A stretch of DNA of 64,000 nucleotides from Deinococcus cellulosilyticus NBRC 106333 = KACC 11606 (GCF_007990775.1 NZ_BJXB01000011.1:123568-187567), one strand, 5' to 3'; counted from the first letter of the stretch, positions 8,143 through 18,352 are shown. Numbers and translations are program-made. The notes: generated by a model from the letters alone, not told the origin.

Positions 8143-8532
8143 ATGGTCTCAGGATAGGAACCGGAGGTCAAAAGTGCGTCTGCCACATGGTGGAGAGGGG
8201 GTTACGCAGAAGGGCTTAGAAGCCGAGGACTGGAGCTTAAAGCAGAAGGCAGAAGGGTAGGGGATGTGCCGAGGGCCGAGAGCAAGGGCCGAGGGCAGGC
8301 AGTGAAGCTGAGGCTTACGCTTTGAGCGTCATTTCCTGAGCCGGTGTTCCAGTGGAAGAAAAATATCCCTGTGTCATGTCAGGATGCTTCTCTTGACATC
8401 CTTAATCCTGGAATTTACGCGGCTCTCGGCTCTCGGCCTTTTCCCACCCACCACGCCGCAAAGCCTGACCTTTCTGGGTTAGAATACATATTCGTTGAAA
8501 CCCGAACTCCGGGAATCTTTAGGAGGTCTTGA
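8143..8532. other. Intergenic region with a dispersed repeat
   Basis: 390 nt without a gene. It holds repeat copy 1 (8268-8438), an upstream G/A-rich stretch with GAAGG-type short repeats (8200-8260), and the ribosome site of the next gene. No open frame here looks coding. Confidence 0.7.
8268..8438. repeat. Dispersed ~170-200 bp repeat, copy 1
   Basis: The left end is GCCGAGGGCCGAGAGC and the right end GGCTCTCGGCTCTCGGCC, inverted with respect to each other. GGAATTTAC precedes the right end. Three relatives lie at 32809, 40512 and 63799. The interiors are not obviously alike. It resembles the small non-coding repeats described in D. radiodurans, as a class rather than by sequence. Confidence 0.8.
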
Positions 8533-9744
<1,212 letters not shown>

Positions 9745-9760
9745 AACTGTACTCATCTAG

Positions 9761-9795
9761 TTAAGGGCTGAATGGTTGATCCATTCAGCCCTTAA
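9761..9795 (+). terminator. Hairpin terminator after the carboxynorspermidine dehydrogenase gene
   Basis: A perfect 15-bp stem with a TTGAT loop (arms 9761-9775 and 9781-9795). No long T-run follows, so termination may be partial. Confidence 0.65.
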
Positions 9796-9807
9796 AGTTA
9801 TGGAAGT

Positions 9808-11442
9808 ATGCCAGATATGCAGTCCAGTCTTCAGGTTAAGATGCCAGCAGATGTTCTTCGTTTATTGCGTGAAATCAGATATGTTGAGCTGGAGAATCAC
9901 CTGAATGGTTTGCAAAAGGAGTTTGAGCAGGGAAAACTTAACGAGAATGATCTGCAACAGGCATTTTCGGCTTTTGAGTCTCAATTTAAAACTGTAGGTC
10001 CCATGATTGCTGAATGGGTGGAGCGGTTCCCTCGATCTTATGCTGCTCGACTGGCCCAGGCAAAATGGTTCCTGGCCCAGGGGTTGTTGTACCGAGGAGG
10101 GGCCACTTTTGATCGGGTGTCGATCCGAGGGCGACGCGGCTTGCAGTACTTTCTGGAACTTGCACGGGGAGCTGCAACGGAGAGCCTCACCATGACAGAA
10201 AAACCATTGCTGTCATGGATTTTGCTGGGAGAGGTGTATCATGTGCAGGGCAACCGTCTGACTGTGCAGAACATCCAGCAAAGCCAGTTCCCGGAGTGGT
10301 ATGTTCAGGGACACATCTGCCACCCACAGAGCATGTTGTTGCGTACAAGAATGTTGCACACCCTTAGAAAAGAATGGGGTGGCTCCAGAGACCACATGTT
10401 CCACTATATTGAAGGTCAGCGAGACCAGATTCCCGAACAGCACCTGAACCAGTTGTGGGGGGAGTTTCATGCCAACCTCGCCCACCATTTGTTTCACTTT
10501 CAAGACCAGACTGAGGAGGCCTTGAAAGCAATTGATCAGGCCATCTCTTACCATTCCAGATTTTATTACAGCAAGGTTTTTTACCTCTGGTTTGAACAGG
10601 AAGAACAGGCCATGTTACTCCTTGAAGAACGCATGAACCATGATGGTATGCTGCTGCGCCACCAGACCATTGGCAAAGCCTCCTATGTGGCAGAGGAGGC
10701 AATGTCCAGAAACCCTGCAATGTCAAAAATGATATTTCAGTACATGGTCTGGCGTGCAGAAGATGGAGATCTTGAAGCTTTGCCTGTGCTGGGGAAAGCT
10801 TTGCTGGACCAGCCTTCATTGGACCCTGAGACACCAGCGTATTTCTGGCTGGAAAGAGCCATTGCTGAAGGAGCAGTACAGAGTGGACAGCTGTATGCAG
10901 AGTACTTGCGAGATCAATCCAAAGAGTTGCCTCGCGAAAAATTGAGAAAAGTGCTGTTGACCGCAGATCAAGGGAGTGATTTTTGCGCTTACCTGGTGTA
11001 TCGATACTTTCGCTGGTATCAGAAGGCTTTCCAATTGAGTCCCCTCAAAAGGTACCACTACCTGCATCTTGCTGCTGATGGAGGCAATGAAAAAGCCTGT
11101 CTGCGCCTCGGCAACATGTTGAAAGCTGGTCGTCTGGTGTTGGATGCCCAGGGTCAACTGGTCCCTCACTACGGAAAACCAGACCAGGAGAGTCAGGAAT
11201 ATGGGGTATATTTGCTGCAACGTCCTCAATCCAGCTCAGATTCACCTTGGTACATCCGCCTTCTGAATTCGGCCATAGAGAAGACAGAATCCCTCTCATG
11301 GTGGGCTTTGCATCAGGAAGGAGCATCTGGGAAAACTGAGGAACCTGCCACCCCTGGGGGCTGGAGGAAATGGCTCAGGTACTGGTGGGTGTTTTTTCTG
11401 GTCTTTTCACTTTTACGTCTGCTCGGCAACCTCCTGTCCTGA
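9808..11442 (+). CDS. DUF4034-like / TPR-like protein with C-terminal membrane anchor
   Basis: A 544-aa protein. The N-terminal ~130 residues resemble DUF4034: LLREIRYVELENHLNGLQKEFE, then WVERFPRSYAARLAQAKWFLAQG. Helical repeat-like segments follow, with Sel1-like pieces near residues 350-450 (YFWLERAIAEGAVQSGQLYAEYL). One hydrophobic helix (WVFFLVFSLLRLLGNLLS) closes the protein, so it is probably tail-anchored with the helical part cytosolic. The base composition is more AT-rich than its neighbours, hinting at faster evolution or transfer. It lies between the two polyamine genes, but no link is evident. Confidence 0.75.
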   Translation: MPDMQSSLQVKMPADVLRLLREIRYVELENHLNGLQKEFEQGKLNENDLQQAFSAFESQFKTVGPMIAEWVERFPRSYAARLAQAKWFLAQGLLYRGGATFDRVSIRGRRGLQYFLELARGAATESLTMTEKPLLSWILLGEVYHVQGNRLTVQNIQQSQFPEWYVQGHICHPQSMLLRTRMLHTLRKEWGGSRDHMFHYIEGQRDQIPEQHLNQLWGEFHANLAHHLFHFQDQTEEALKAIDQAISYHSRFYYSKVFYLWFEQEEQAMLLLEERMNHDGMLLRHQTIGKASYVAEEAMSRNPAMSKMIFQYMVWRAEDGDLEALPVLGKALLDQPSLDPETPAYFWLERAIAEGAVQSGQLYAEYLRDQSKELPREKLRKVLLTADQGSDFCAYLVYRYFRWYQKAFQLSPLKRYHYLHLAADGGNEKACLRLGNMLKAGRLVLDAQGQLVPHYGKPDQESQEYGVYLLQRPQSSSDSPWYIRLLNSAIEKTESLSWWALHQEGASGKTEEPATPGGWRKWLRYWWVFFLVFSLLRLLGNLLS

Positions 11443-11493
11443 AAAGCGACATCGACACCCGCATCCTGACAGAGAGGGTGTATCCTGCTTGAG

Positions 11494-12666
11494 ATGACCA
11501 CCGAGATTTTCCCTGTTGAAAAAATCCCCTTTGACCAGATGCCCAGCCCCTGTTTTGTGCTGGATGAATCACGTCTGAAACACAATCTGGAGATCCTGAA
11601 ACGGGTGCAAGATGAGTCTGGTGCCCACATCATCTGTGCCCTCAAAGGCTACAGCATGTGGAGCACCTTCCCGATGGTGCGCCAGTACCTGTATGGTGCA
11701 ACTGCCAGTTCCCTGAACGAGGCCCTGCTGTCCAAACACGAGATGGGCAAGGAAGTGCACGTGTACATTCCGGCCTACAGCGATGAGGAGTTCCCTCAGG
11801 TGCTGGAACTCGCGGACCACCTCACCTTCAACACCTTCACCCAGTGGGAGCGGTACAGGGATCAGGTGAAAGCCTACACCGAGCGCACCGGCAAGCACAT
11901 TGGTTGTGCCATCCGCATCAACCCCGAGTACAGCGAGAACAAGGTGCCCCTTTACGACCCCTGTGTGCCATTCTCCCGTCTGGGTGTGACCCGCAGCCAC
12001 TTCAGAGAAGACCTGCTGGACGGCATTGATGGCCTGCACTTCCACACCCTCAGTGCCAAGAACAGCGATACGCTGGAGCGCACCCTGGAAGTCGTCGAGG
12101 AGAAGTTCGGAGACCTGCTTCCCCGGATGAAGTGGGTCAACTTCGGGGGTGGGCACCACATCACCAACAAGAATTACGATGTGGACCGCCTGATCCGCGT
12201 GGTGAAAGCCTTCCGTGAAAAGTGGGATGTGGATGTGATTCTGGAGCCCGGAGAAGCGGTGGGCTGGCAGACTGGATGGCTGGTGTCCAGCGTTCTGGAC
12301 GCTTTCAACAACGGCATGAACATGGCCATGCTGGACGTGAGCGTCTCGGCCCACATGCCCGACTGCCTGGAGATGCCTTACCGCCCGGACATCCTGAACG
12401 GGGATGAGCCTGGCGAGAAACCTTTCACCTACCGTCTGGGTGGAGGGACCTGTCTGGCCGGAGACATCATCGGGGATTATTCTTTCGATGCCCCTCTGCA
12501 GGTCGGTTCCCGCATTGTCTTTGAAGACATGATTCACTACACGATGGTGAAAACCACCTTCTTCAATGGGGTGAAGCACCCCAGCATCGGCATCTGGACC
12601 CTGGACGGTGAATTCCGTCTGGTGAAGGATTTCGGTTATGAGGAATTCAAAGCCAAACTGAGCTGA
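11494..12666 (+). CDS. nspC: Carboxynorspermidine decarboxylase
   Basis: A 390-aa fold-III (alanine-racemase-like) PLP decarboxylase. The PLP lysine is Lys51 (ICALKGYS). Family marks include DGLHFHTL, WVNFGGGHH (phosphate loop) and ILEPGEAVGW. It decarboxylates carboxynorspermidine or carboxyspermidine to the triamine, completing the route begun by the dehydrogenase at 8533. TATCCT at 11481-11486 stands 7 nt before the ATG, so it has its own leaderless promoter. Confidence 0.93.
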   Translation: MTTEIFPVEKIPFDQMPSPCFVLDESRLKHNLEILKRVQDESGAHIICALKGYSMWSTFPMVRQYLYGATASSLNEALLSKHEMGKEVHVYIPAYSDEEFPQVLELADHLTFNTFTQWERYRDQVKAYTERTGKHIGCAIRINPEYSENKVPLYDPCVPFSRLGVTRSHFREDLLDGIDGLHFHTLSAKNSDTLERTLEVVEEKFGDLLPRMKWVNFGGGHHITNKNYDVDRLIRVVKAFREKWDVDVILEPGEAVGWQTGWLVSSVLDAFNNGMNMAMLDVSVSAHMPDCLEMPYRPDILNGDEPGEKPFTYRLGGGTCLAGDIIGDYSFDAPLQVGSRIVFEDMIHYTMVKTTFFNGVKHPSIGIWTLDGEFRLVKDFGYEEFKAKLS

Positions 12667-12682
12667 AAACACCAGCCCCTGG

Positions 12683-12713
12683 GCCTGATCTTTGCAGAAA
12701 GGTCAGGCTTTTT
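12683..12713. terminator. Terminator between nspC and the DinB gene
   Basis: Stem GCCTGATCTTT / AAAGGTCAGGC with one wobble pair and a GCAG loop, followed by five T. The convergent DinB gene ends within it. Confidence 0.8.
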
Positions 12714-13242
12714 GCTTGATGTAACGGTCGCGGATCAGGCGCATCTGGCCCCGGTGGTTCAATTCGTCTTCAAACACATGGAACCATGCGAAGAAATTGT
12801 TGCTCTGTCTGTCATGCCACCAGGCCCGGGTGATCTGCAGAAAAGCATCGTCTCTTTCGCGGAAGGCTGCGAGGGTCTTCTCGCGCACCTCTGCCAGGGT
12901 CTGGATGTAAAAGTCTGCGGTGTGCCCCCGGATGGTCTTGCGGCCTTTTTCACCCAGTTCCAGGGCTGCATTCCAGCGCTCTGCCTCTTCAACATTGGGT
13001 TCTTCGCGGCCTTCAAAGGTGAGGATCTGGTACACCGCCTCGACCGCAGCGATGTGCAGGGCCAGCATGCCGATGGAGTTGCCGTCAGGATGGGGCAGGA
13101 AATCCAGCTGTTCGGGGGTCAGGTCCCGAATTTCCATCAGGGTGGTTGCTCTGGTGTACTCCATCATGCCGATCAGGGTTCCAAGGTCATGGCTGAAACC
13201 TTCTCTTTCCCCGATCAGGAACAGGTTTTCAGGTGGTTGCAT
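12703..13242 (-). CDS. DinB family protein
   Basis: A 179-aa four-helix protein of the DinB/DUF664 superfamily. The metal-binding pattern is visible as one His in MLALHIAAVEAVY and a later HVFEDELNHRGQMRLI. The N-terminal LGTLIGMMEYTRATTLMEI is typical. Deinococcus genomes carry many DinB paralogues; some act as metal-dependent thiol transferases, and the role of this one is unknown. It lies alone between convergent and divergent neighbours. Confidence 0.88.
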   Translation of the reverse strand: MQPPENLFLIGEREGFSHDLGTLIGMMEYTRATTLMEIRDLTPEQLDFLPHPDGNSIGMLALHIAAVEAVYQILTFEGREEPNVEEAERWNAALELGEKGRKTIRGHTADFYIQTLAEVREKTLAAFRERDDAFLQITRAWWHDRQSNNFFAWFHVFEDELNHRGQMRLIRDRYIKQKA

Positions 13243-13337
13243 GGTTGAAGTCTATGCCACAAAAGGTTTGAGGGCCTGAGCCATTTGCCTTATGCAGCAC
13301 AGGCCAGACATGCCTGGGGTTCAGTATGCTGGTAAAC

Positions 13338-13907
13338 ATGAAACATTTTGTGTTGATGGCTGCCCTGCTGGTTGCGTCTGCCCAGGCCCAGAACCAGATG
13401 GGGCAGAGCGCCCAGAGCAAAGGCCCTGTGAAGGTGGTCCTGAAGGAAACAAAGACAGAACAGACCGCTGCTGGCACCATCCGTTTTTATGAGGACACCA
13501 ACACCACCGGAGCCCTGCATACCACCGAGACTGTGACCTATCCCTTTTACCCTCCGGTCAGAGGTCTGCACTTCCCTTACTGGGCCAACTGTGGCATCTA
13601 CCTGAAAGCCATTGATCCTCGCCTCGCTGTGCACAGCCTGGAACACGGTGCCCTGTGGGTCACGTACAAGTCCAGCACCGATGCCAGAAAGCTGGCTTTC
13701 TTGCAGACACTGGTGAAGGGCAACCCTTACCGTCTGATGTCGATGGAGCCAAAACAGAAAGCAGATGTGGTGCTGAGCGCCTGGGGTGTGCAACTCGTGG
13801 TCACGAACTGGGATGAGAAGGCCATCAAGGCCTTTGCAGACAAATACACCAATGGCCCCACCACACCAGAGCCAGGAGCGCCCTGCTCTGGAGCCATCAC
13901 CCCGTAA
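13338..13907 (+). CDS. DUF3105 secreted protein
   Basis: About 189 aa, starting MKHFVLMAALLVASAQA, a clear signal peptide cleaved near residue 18. The body has the DUF3105 signature: YPPVRGLHFPYWANCG and LAVHSLEHGALWVTYK, whose conserved His and Glu residues suggest metal binding. TATGCT at 13325-13330 stands 7 nt before this ATG, which argues against a start 12 nt upstream. The function is unknown. Confidence 0.85.
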   Translation: MKHFVLMAALLVASAQAQNQMGQSAQSKGPVKVVLKETKTEQTAAGTIRFYEDTNTTGALHTTETVTYPFYPPVRGLHFPYWANCGIYLKAIDPRLAVHSLEHGALWVTYKSSTDARKLAFLQTLVKGNPYRLMSMEPKQKADVVLSAWGVQLVVTNWDEKAIKAFADKYTNGPTTPEPGAPCSGAITP

Positions 13908-13916
13908 AAAAGAAAG

Positions 13917-13939
13917 AGGGCAAGGCATGCCTTGCCCCT
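13917..13939. repeat. REP-like palindrome GGGCAAGGCATGCCTTGCCC
   Basis: A 20-bp palindrome (13918-13937) just after the DUF3105 gene, flanked by CCCCTAC. A variant GGGCGAGGCATGCCTCACCC lies at 18797-18816. It could serve as a terminator for both convergent genes. Confidence 0.7.
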
Positions 13940-13954
13940 ACAAGAATCTTGACT

Positions 13955-14419
13955 TCAATACCTGATTTTGTCCTGGCTGTCTTTCCAGGCTTTGAAGGCT
14001 TTCAGGCCTTCTTCGCGGGCTTCCTGAATCATGGGAAGCCTGCGGTCCTCAATGGGCCGTGCGAACTCCTGGTAGATGAATTCATCATCGAAGTCGATGT
14101 CGGCGGCATCGGCCTGGGTGGCTGCGTAATACACCCTGTCCAGTCTGGCCCAGTAAATGGCACCGAGGCACATTGGACAGGGTTCACAGCTGGTGTAGAT
14201 TTCACAGCCGGACAGGTCAAAGGTTCCGAGGGCCTTTGCCGCTTCCCGAATGGCCGTCACTTCGGCGTGGGCGGTGGGGTCGGGGGTGGATGTGACCAGG
14301 TTCATGCCCCGGGCAATGATCTGGCCCTCTTTGACGATGACCGCCCCGAAAGGTCCACCTTTGCCACTGAGCACGTTCTCCAGTGCGATTTGTCCAGCTT
14401 CCTGCATGAATTCACTCAT
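13955..14419 (-). CDS. Nucleoside/guanine deaminase of the cytidine deaminase superfamily
   Basis: 154 aa from ATG 14419. GGAGGA 6 nt upstream selects this ATG over one 12 nt earlier. The zinc site is complete: HAE at residues 51-53 (PTAHAEVTAIRE) and PCPMC with Cys81 and Cys84. The length and GGPFGAVIVK, SCEPCPMCLGAIYWA and the C-terminal extension fit guanine deaminase GuaD better than TadA. It would convert guanine to xanthine; adenosine specificity cannot be excluded. Confidence 0.88.
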   Translation of the reverse strand: MSEFMQEAGQIALENVLSGKGGPFGAVIVKEGQIIARGMNLVTSTPDPTAHAEVTAIREAAKALGTFDLSGCEIYTSCEPCPMCLGAIYWARLDRVYYAATQADAADIDFDDEFIYQEFARPIEDRRLPMIQEAREEGLKAFKAWKDSQDKIRY

Positions 14420-14788
14420 GGTTTCCTCCATGAAACACCCCGAGACAGAGGACCTCGCCCCACATGTCCGGGGTGCGCGTGGTTGGTCCTCTGGGCTCTC
14501 TGGTTATCCACGCTGAACAGCGAGCGCCTCCATTGTAGCAGGAGAGCGGTCAGCGATCAGCAGTCAGCATTCAGCCAGGGCTTTTTGCATTTCTCAGGGA
14601 GAGGCTGAATTGGAGATCATCATTTTCTTGATTGAGTGTCCCTGACGGATTCCACCTATGATCAACACAATCTCTGAAAGACATCACCTTCAGAATTTTT
14701 TGCTGATGGCTGATCGCTGAATGCTGATGGCTCGATCAAAAGTCACTCACATCATGATCTCATCAAAAACCGCCCTTTAGATTGAAGC
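14420..14788. other. Intergenic region with a second repeat type
   Basis: 369 nt without a gene. Most of it is the inverted-end repeat at 14546-14733. The 3' end carries TAGATT (14778-14783), the likely -10 box of the next gene. Confidence 0.65.
14546..14733. repeat. Repeat with GCTGATCGCTGA-type inverted ends
   Basis: The left end carries tandem-like units (GCGGTCAGCGATCAGCAGT, then CAGCATTCAGCC). The right end carries the inverse (GCTGATGGCTGATCGCTGA, then ATGCTGATGGCT). About 130 nt of unique DNA lie between. A single right-end-like piece occurs at 24007-24041. Confidence 0.7.
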
Positions 14789-16015
14789 ATGAAGTCGAAA
14801 CTGTTTTACGGCTGGATTGTGGTGCTTGTGACGGCCCTGGTGGCCCTGTACGCTGCAGGGGCCCGTTCTTCTCCAGGGGTCTTTCTGCTGCCCATGCAGG
14901 ACGATCTGGGCTGGAGCAAGGCCACCCTGTCGTTTGCGGTTTCCATTGGTCTGGTGATGCTTGGCCTTGGGGGTCCCATCAGCGGATGGTTGATTGATCG
15001 TTATGGTCCCAGGCGCATCACCCTGATTGGTTTGCTGCTCACTGCCGTGAGTTTTGCCGTCAGCAGCCTGACAAAAACCGTGTGGCAACTGGACCTCTTC
15101 TGGGGTTTTTTCAGTGGTCTGGGCACCGGGCTCATTGGCAGTGTGCTGGGAGCCACCGTGGCGGCCCGCTGGTTTTTTGCCCGCAGAGGTCTTGTGACAG
15201 GGATTTTCGGGGCCAGCATGAGTGCAGGACAGCTGATTTTCGTGCCCCTGCTTTCTGTGCTGGTGGCCCAGGTGGGCTGGCGGGACAGCAGCCTGATCAT
15301 TGGAGGTCTGGCTGTGGTGATGCTCCTTCCCACCCTCTTTTTCATGAAAGACGAACCCCAGGATGTGGGTGTGGTTCCCCTTGGTGCAAATCCCGGTCAG
15401 GAGGTTCCCCGCAACCGCCCGGACGCCACCGTGATGGGCAGGGCGATTCGCAGCCTCGATTTCTGGTTGCTTTGCGCCACCTTTTTTGTGTGTGGAGCCA
15501 CATCCAATGGCATCATCGGGACCCACTTCATCGCCCACCAGCATGACCATGGGGTCAACGCGGGGGTGGCAGCAGGGTATCTGGCCCTGATGGGGGCCTT
15601 CAATTTTGTGGGCACCATTGCTTCTGGATGGCTCACGGATCGCTTTGATCCCAGAAAGCTGCTCTGCCTCTATTACATCTTCCGCGGTGCGTCCCTGTTT
15701 TTGCTGCCTTATGTGGATTCCACATTTGGAATTGCTGTGTTTGCTGTGCTGTTCGGGCTGGATTACATTGCCACAGTTCCGCCGACCACAGCCCTGGTGG
15801 CGGACCGATTTGGCCGGGCGAATGTGGGGACCGTGTATGGCTGGGTGTTCTGTGCCCATCAGGTGGGGGCTGCCCTCGCTGCCTGGGGCGGAGGAATGGC
15901 CCGGGATGCGCTGGGCAGTTATGCCCTGGCTTTCATCATTGCAGGAGCCATTGCCCTGCTGGGTGGCCTGCTGTCACTGGGCATCCGGCGTGTTCCCCAG
16001 GTGCTCAGGGCTTAA
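14789..16015 (+). CDS. MFS transporter (oxalate/formate antiporter-like branch)
   Basis: A 408-aa, 12-helix major facilitator. The loop 2-3 motif GWLIDRYGPRR is intact, and the repeat GWLTDRFDPRK occurs in the second half. The opening YGWIVVLVTALVALYAAGARSSPGVF resembles the OxlT/monocarboxylate branch, so an organic-acid substrate is possible but unproven. TAGATT precedes the ATG by 5 nt. Its 3' end overlaps the convergent EVE gene by 42 nt. Confidence 0.85.
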   Translation: MKSKLFYGWIVVLVTALVALYAAGARSSPGVFLLPMQDDLGWSKATLSFAVSIGLVMLGLGGPISGWLIDRYGPRRITLIGLLLTAVSFAVSSLTKTVWQLDLFWGFFSGLGTGLIGSVLGATVAARWFFARRGLVTGIFGASMSAGQLIFVPLLSVLVAQVGWRDSSLIIGGLAVVMLLPTLFFMKDEPQDVGVVPLGANPGQEVPRNRPDATVMGRAIRSLDFWLLCATFFVCGATSNGIIGTHFIAHQHDHGVNAGVAAGYLALMGAFNFVGTIASGWLTDRFDPRKLLCLYYIFRGASLFLLPYVDSTFGIAVFAVLFGLDYIATVPPTTALVADRFGRANVGTVYGWVFCAHQVGAALAAWGGGMARDALGSYALAFIIAGAIALLGGLLSLGIRRVPQVLRA

Positions 16016-16420
16016 ACCCATGCGCTGGGCGATCACGTCAAAGTCATGTTTGCTGATTTCAAAGTGGCCTTTTCTCAGCTGGAAGCCCCAGTTCCCATGG
16101 GTGAATTCCAGCTGTTCTTTGATGCTGTGGATGGGCACAGGGTTTACGTCCAGATACTGCACGTCTTTGCGGTAAGGGTGAAAGTCTGGCCACATCTCCA
16201 CCTGATAGGGCTCTGCAGACTGCACCTGTCCCATGGCCGTGAACTCTTGAAGGGCTTCACCGGCAGGATAGGATGTTCTGGGGGAGTAGTAGATCAACAT
16301 GTCTCCAGGTTGCATTTTCTTCAGAGGGGCCTGCTTGCCATGGCACACCTGGCAGAAGTTTCCCTGAACGCCTCTTTGCACGTGTTCCTGTGAAACCACA
16401 CCAATCCAGTATCGGGTCAT
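15974..16420 (-). CDS. EVE domain-containing protein (UPF0310 type)
   Basis: A 148-aa protein opening MTRYWIGVVSQEHV, the hallmark of the UPF0310/EVE family. LKKMQPGDMLIYYSPR and the DVQYLDVNPVPI segment follow. This is the second EVE protein in the window and belongs to a different branch from the one at 2712. It probably recognises a modified nucleotide. TATCAT (16427-16432) precedes the ATG by 6 nt, which rejects an upstream start. Confidence 0.87.
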   Translation of the reverse strand: MTRYWIGVVSQEHVQRGVQGNFCQVCHGKQAPLKKMQPGDMLIYYSPRTSYPAGEALQEFTAMGQVQSAEPYQVEMWPDFHPYRKDVQYLDVNPVPIHSIKEQLEFTHGNWGFQLRKGHFEISKHDFDVIAQRMGLSPEHLGNTPDAQ

Positions 16421-16476
16421 GGATATATGATATGTATACTTATAATAAAGATCAATGGTAAATGGCCTAAAGAAAA

Positions 16477-16492
16477 CCTCCCTTTCGGGAGG
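16477..16492 (-). terminator. hisA terminator
   Basis: Stem CCTCCC / GGGAGG with a 4-nt loop; on the minus strand it is followed by TTTTC. Confidence 0.8.
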
Positions 16493-16512
16493 CCAGATGG
16501 CGTAACACAGGC

Positions 16513-17217
16513 TCAAACAGGAACAGGGAAGGGGAGTGTTCCCTCATAGATCGAGCGGCCCACAATGGCCCCCTCAATGCCCAGTTCACGAAGCAGGGCC
16601 ACATCTTCCACATCCCGCACTCCGCCACCAACGATCAATTCACCCTGCCATGCCTGACGCACCCGCACCATCAGGTCACGGTCCAGACCCTTCAGGGTGC
16701 CGTCTCTGGAAACATCGGTGAAGATCAGGGTCCTGAGGCCTCTGGAAGCCATGTTCTGGCAGAGGTCCTCAATGGAAACATCACTGTTTGTTCCCCAGCC
16801 TGCCACAGCCACGAAACCTCCTCTGGCGTCCAGGCTGACCACCACGCGCTCTGCTCCGAACACATCAATCAATTGACTGACCAGTTCGGGATTTTTCACG
16901 GCAGCTGTTCCAATCACCACCCGGCTGATTCCAGACTCCAGCAGGGACTGGGCAGCTTCAAAATCACGGATGCCTCCGCCCACTTCTACAGGAACGCCCA
17001 GGGTGGCAGCAATTTCAGAGATGATGGCCCTGTTCTCGCCCCGGCCTGTTGCAGCATCCAGATCCACCAGATGAACCAGACCTGCACCCAGACGGACCCA
17101 GTGCTGCGCTGCCTCCAGCGGACTGTTGAAATAAACGGTTTCCTTGTCCGGGTCGCCCTCATAAAGACGCACGGCCCGGCCTGACTGAATGTCCACACAG
17201 GGAATAACCAGACTCAC
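16513..17217 (-). CDS. hisA: ProFAR isomerase HisA
   Basis: A 234-aa TIM barrel catalysing the Amadori isomerisation in histidine synthesis (ProFAR to PRFAR). Catalytic Asp9 (IPCVDIQ) and Asp130 (VVSLDARGG) are present, with phosphate loops VEVGGGIRD and GGGVRDVED. The start is GTG. TATACT (17224-17229) lies 6 nt upstream, so the mRNA is leaderless with a GTG start. It stands apart from other his genes except HisJ at 32990. Confidence 0.93.
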   Translation of the reverse strand: MSLVIPCVDIQSGRAVRLYEGDPDKETVYFNSPLEAAQHWVRLGAGLVHLVDLDAATGRGENRAIISEIAATLGVPVEVGGGIRDFEAAQSLLESGISRVVIGTAAVKNPELVSQLIDVFGAERVVVSLDARGGFVAVAGWGTNSDVSIEDLCQNMASRGLRTLIFTDVSRDGTLKGLDRDLMVRVRQAWQGELIVGGGVRDVEDVALLRELGIEGAIVGRSIYEGTLPFPVPV

Positions 17218-17297
17218 GCCATCAGTATAAAACCCTGTGCTTTTTTCAGGGCACTTTGTGTAGAGTACCTGAATGAGGCAGAATAAATAAGAGAATT

Positions 17298-17759
17298 ATG
17301 AAGCTTTTTGCAGGTTTGAGTCTGGTGGTCAGTGTCATTGTCACCTGGGTGCTGATGCTGACCCATCGCCCCACCGAGGTGTTGAGTCATGCGACCCTCT
17401 TTTCCTACCATGCTGTTCGTCCTCCACTGACCCCTGCCCAGGTTCTTCTGCTGGAAAAACTCAGCGAGCAGGGCATTCATCTGGAGGCTGTGGTGTTCAC
17501 GGGAACCCATGAAGAGGTGTTGCTGAACATCCCACAACTCGGACAGCTTGATTGGCTGAGCCGCGAAGAGCCGTCTCGCAGAAATGCTGCAGCTGCATCA
17601 CGCCTGAAACCTCTGATGCGTGCCGTCTGGCTGGTGGCTCAGGAGCAATTGCAGCAGGAAGACATCAACATCAATCAGATCAAAACGCTGGGGCTCTGGT
17701 ACCCCCGGGATGCAGAGGGCCTGGAAATCACCAATACGCTTTCAAAATGGGGGCTGTAA
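17298..17759 (+). CDS. Uncharacterised membrane-anchored protein
   Basis: A 153-aa protein with one N-terminal hydrophobic segment (KLFAGLSLVVSVIVTWVLML) that anchors or exports it. The rest is helical and carries no motif I recognise. The next gene begins directly after its TAA, with no gap, and has a similar plan (N-terminal anchor plus short soluble part). The pair probably forms one two-gene operon, divergent from hisA. Confidence 0.65.
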   Translation: MKLFAGLSLVVSVIVTWVLMLTHRPTEVLSHATLFSYHAVRPPLTPAQVLLLEKLSEQGIHLEAVVFTGTHEEVLLNIPQLGQLDWLSREEPSRRNAAAASRLKPLMRAVWLVAQEQLQQEDININQIKTLGLWYPRDAEGLEITNTLSKWGL

Positions 17760-18125
17760 ATGCGAAAAAACTCGATCATCGCCTTGTGTGTTGTGATTCT
17801 GGTGCTGTCGCTGACCATGCAGCGCATGACCTCTCAGCTGGGGCAGACCGTTCCAAAACTCAGCGAACAGACCCGCACTTTGGCGCTTGCTGACCTGAAA
17901 ACCCATTTTGCTTCCCAGGAGGTCAAACTCAGAACCCCAGGCAAAGTGCTGCTGGTGACCCTGAAAGAGCCCTTCAACCTCCCCACAGAAGCCGACCTCA
18001 ACTGGCTCAGGGATTACTTTTTACAGAAGCCTGATTTCCAGTCTTTCCAAAAATATGAACTTCGATATGAAAGAGGAGGCAATAAAGGGAATTTTTCAGG
18101 TGTTTTGCGAGAAGCGACAAAGTGA
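17760..18125 (+). CDS. Uncharacterised membrane-anchored protein, partner of the preceding gene
   Basis: A 121-aa protein. Residues 5-20 (SIIALCVVILVLSLTM) form a membrane anchor or signal. The remainder is polar with no recognised domain. The start ATG abuts the TAA of the upstream gene, and GGGGG in that gene's last codons may act as ribosome site, so translation is coupled. No terminator is evident after it. Confidence 0.65.
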   Translation: MRKNSIIALCVVILVLSLTMQRMTSQLGQTVPKLSEQTRTLALADLKTHFASQEVKLRTPGKVLLVTLKEPFNLPTEADLNWLRDYFLQKPDFQSFQKYELRYERGGNKGNFSGVLREATK

Positions 18126-18352
18126 GATGGCTCCTGTCAGTCGTTCAAAGCAAGTGAAGGTATGCATTTAAAAATGAGAAAGATAAAGATCTTTTCGGTT
18201 TTCAGCTGAAGCAAGCCTGACTCTCATCTGAAGTCTTACTGAATTCTGTCTAGAGGGGCTAAGAATAAAGGAAGAGGGATTTCTTACAATTCAATTACTA
18301 GACCACGCTCGGGACTTTTTCCTCTGTGAACGCCCGAGAGAAAGGCCAGAGC

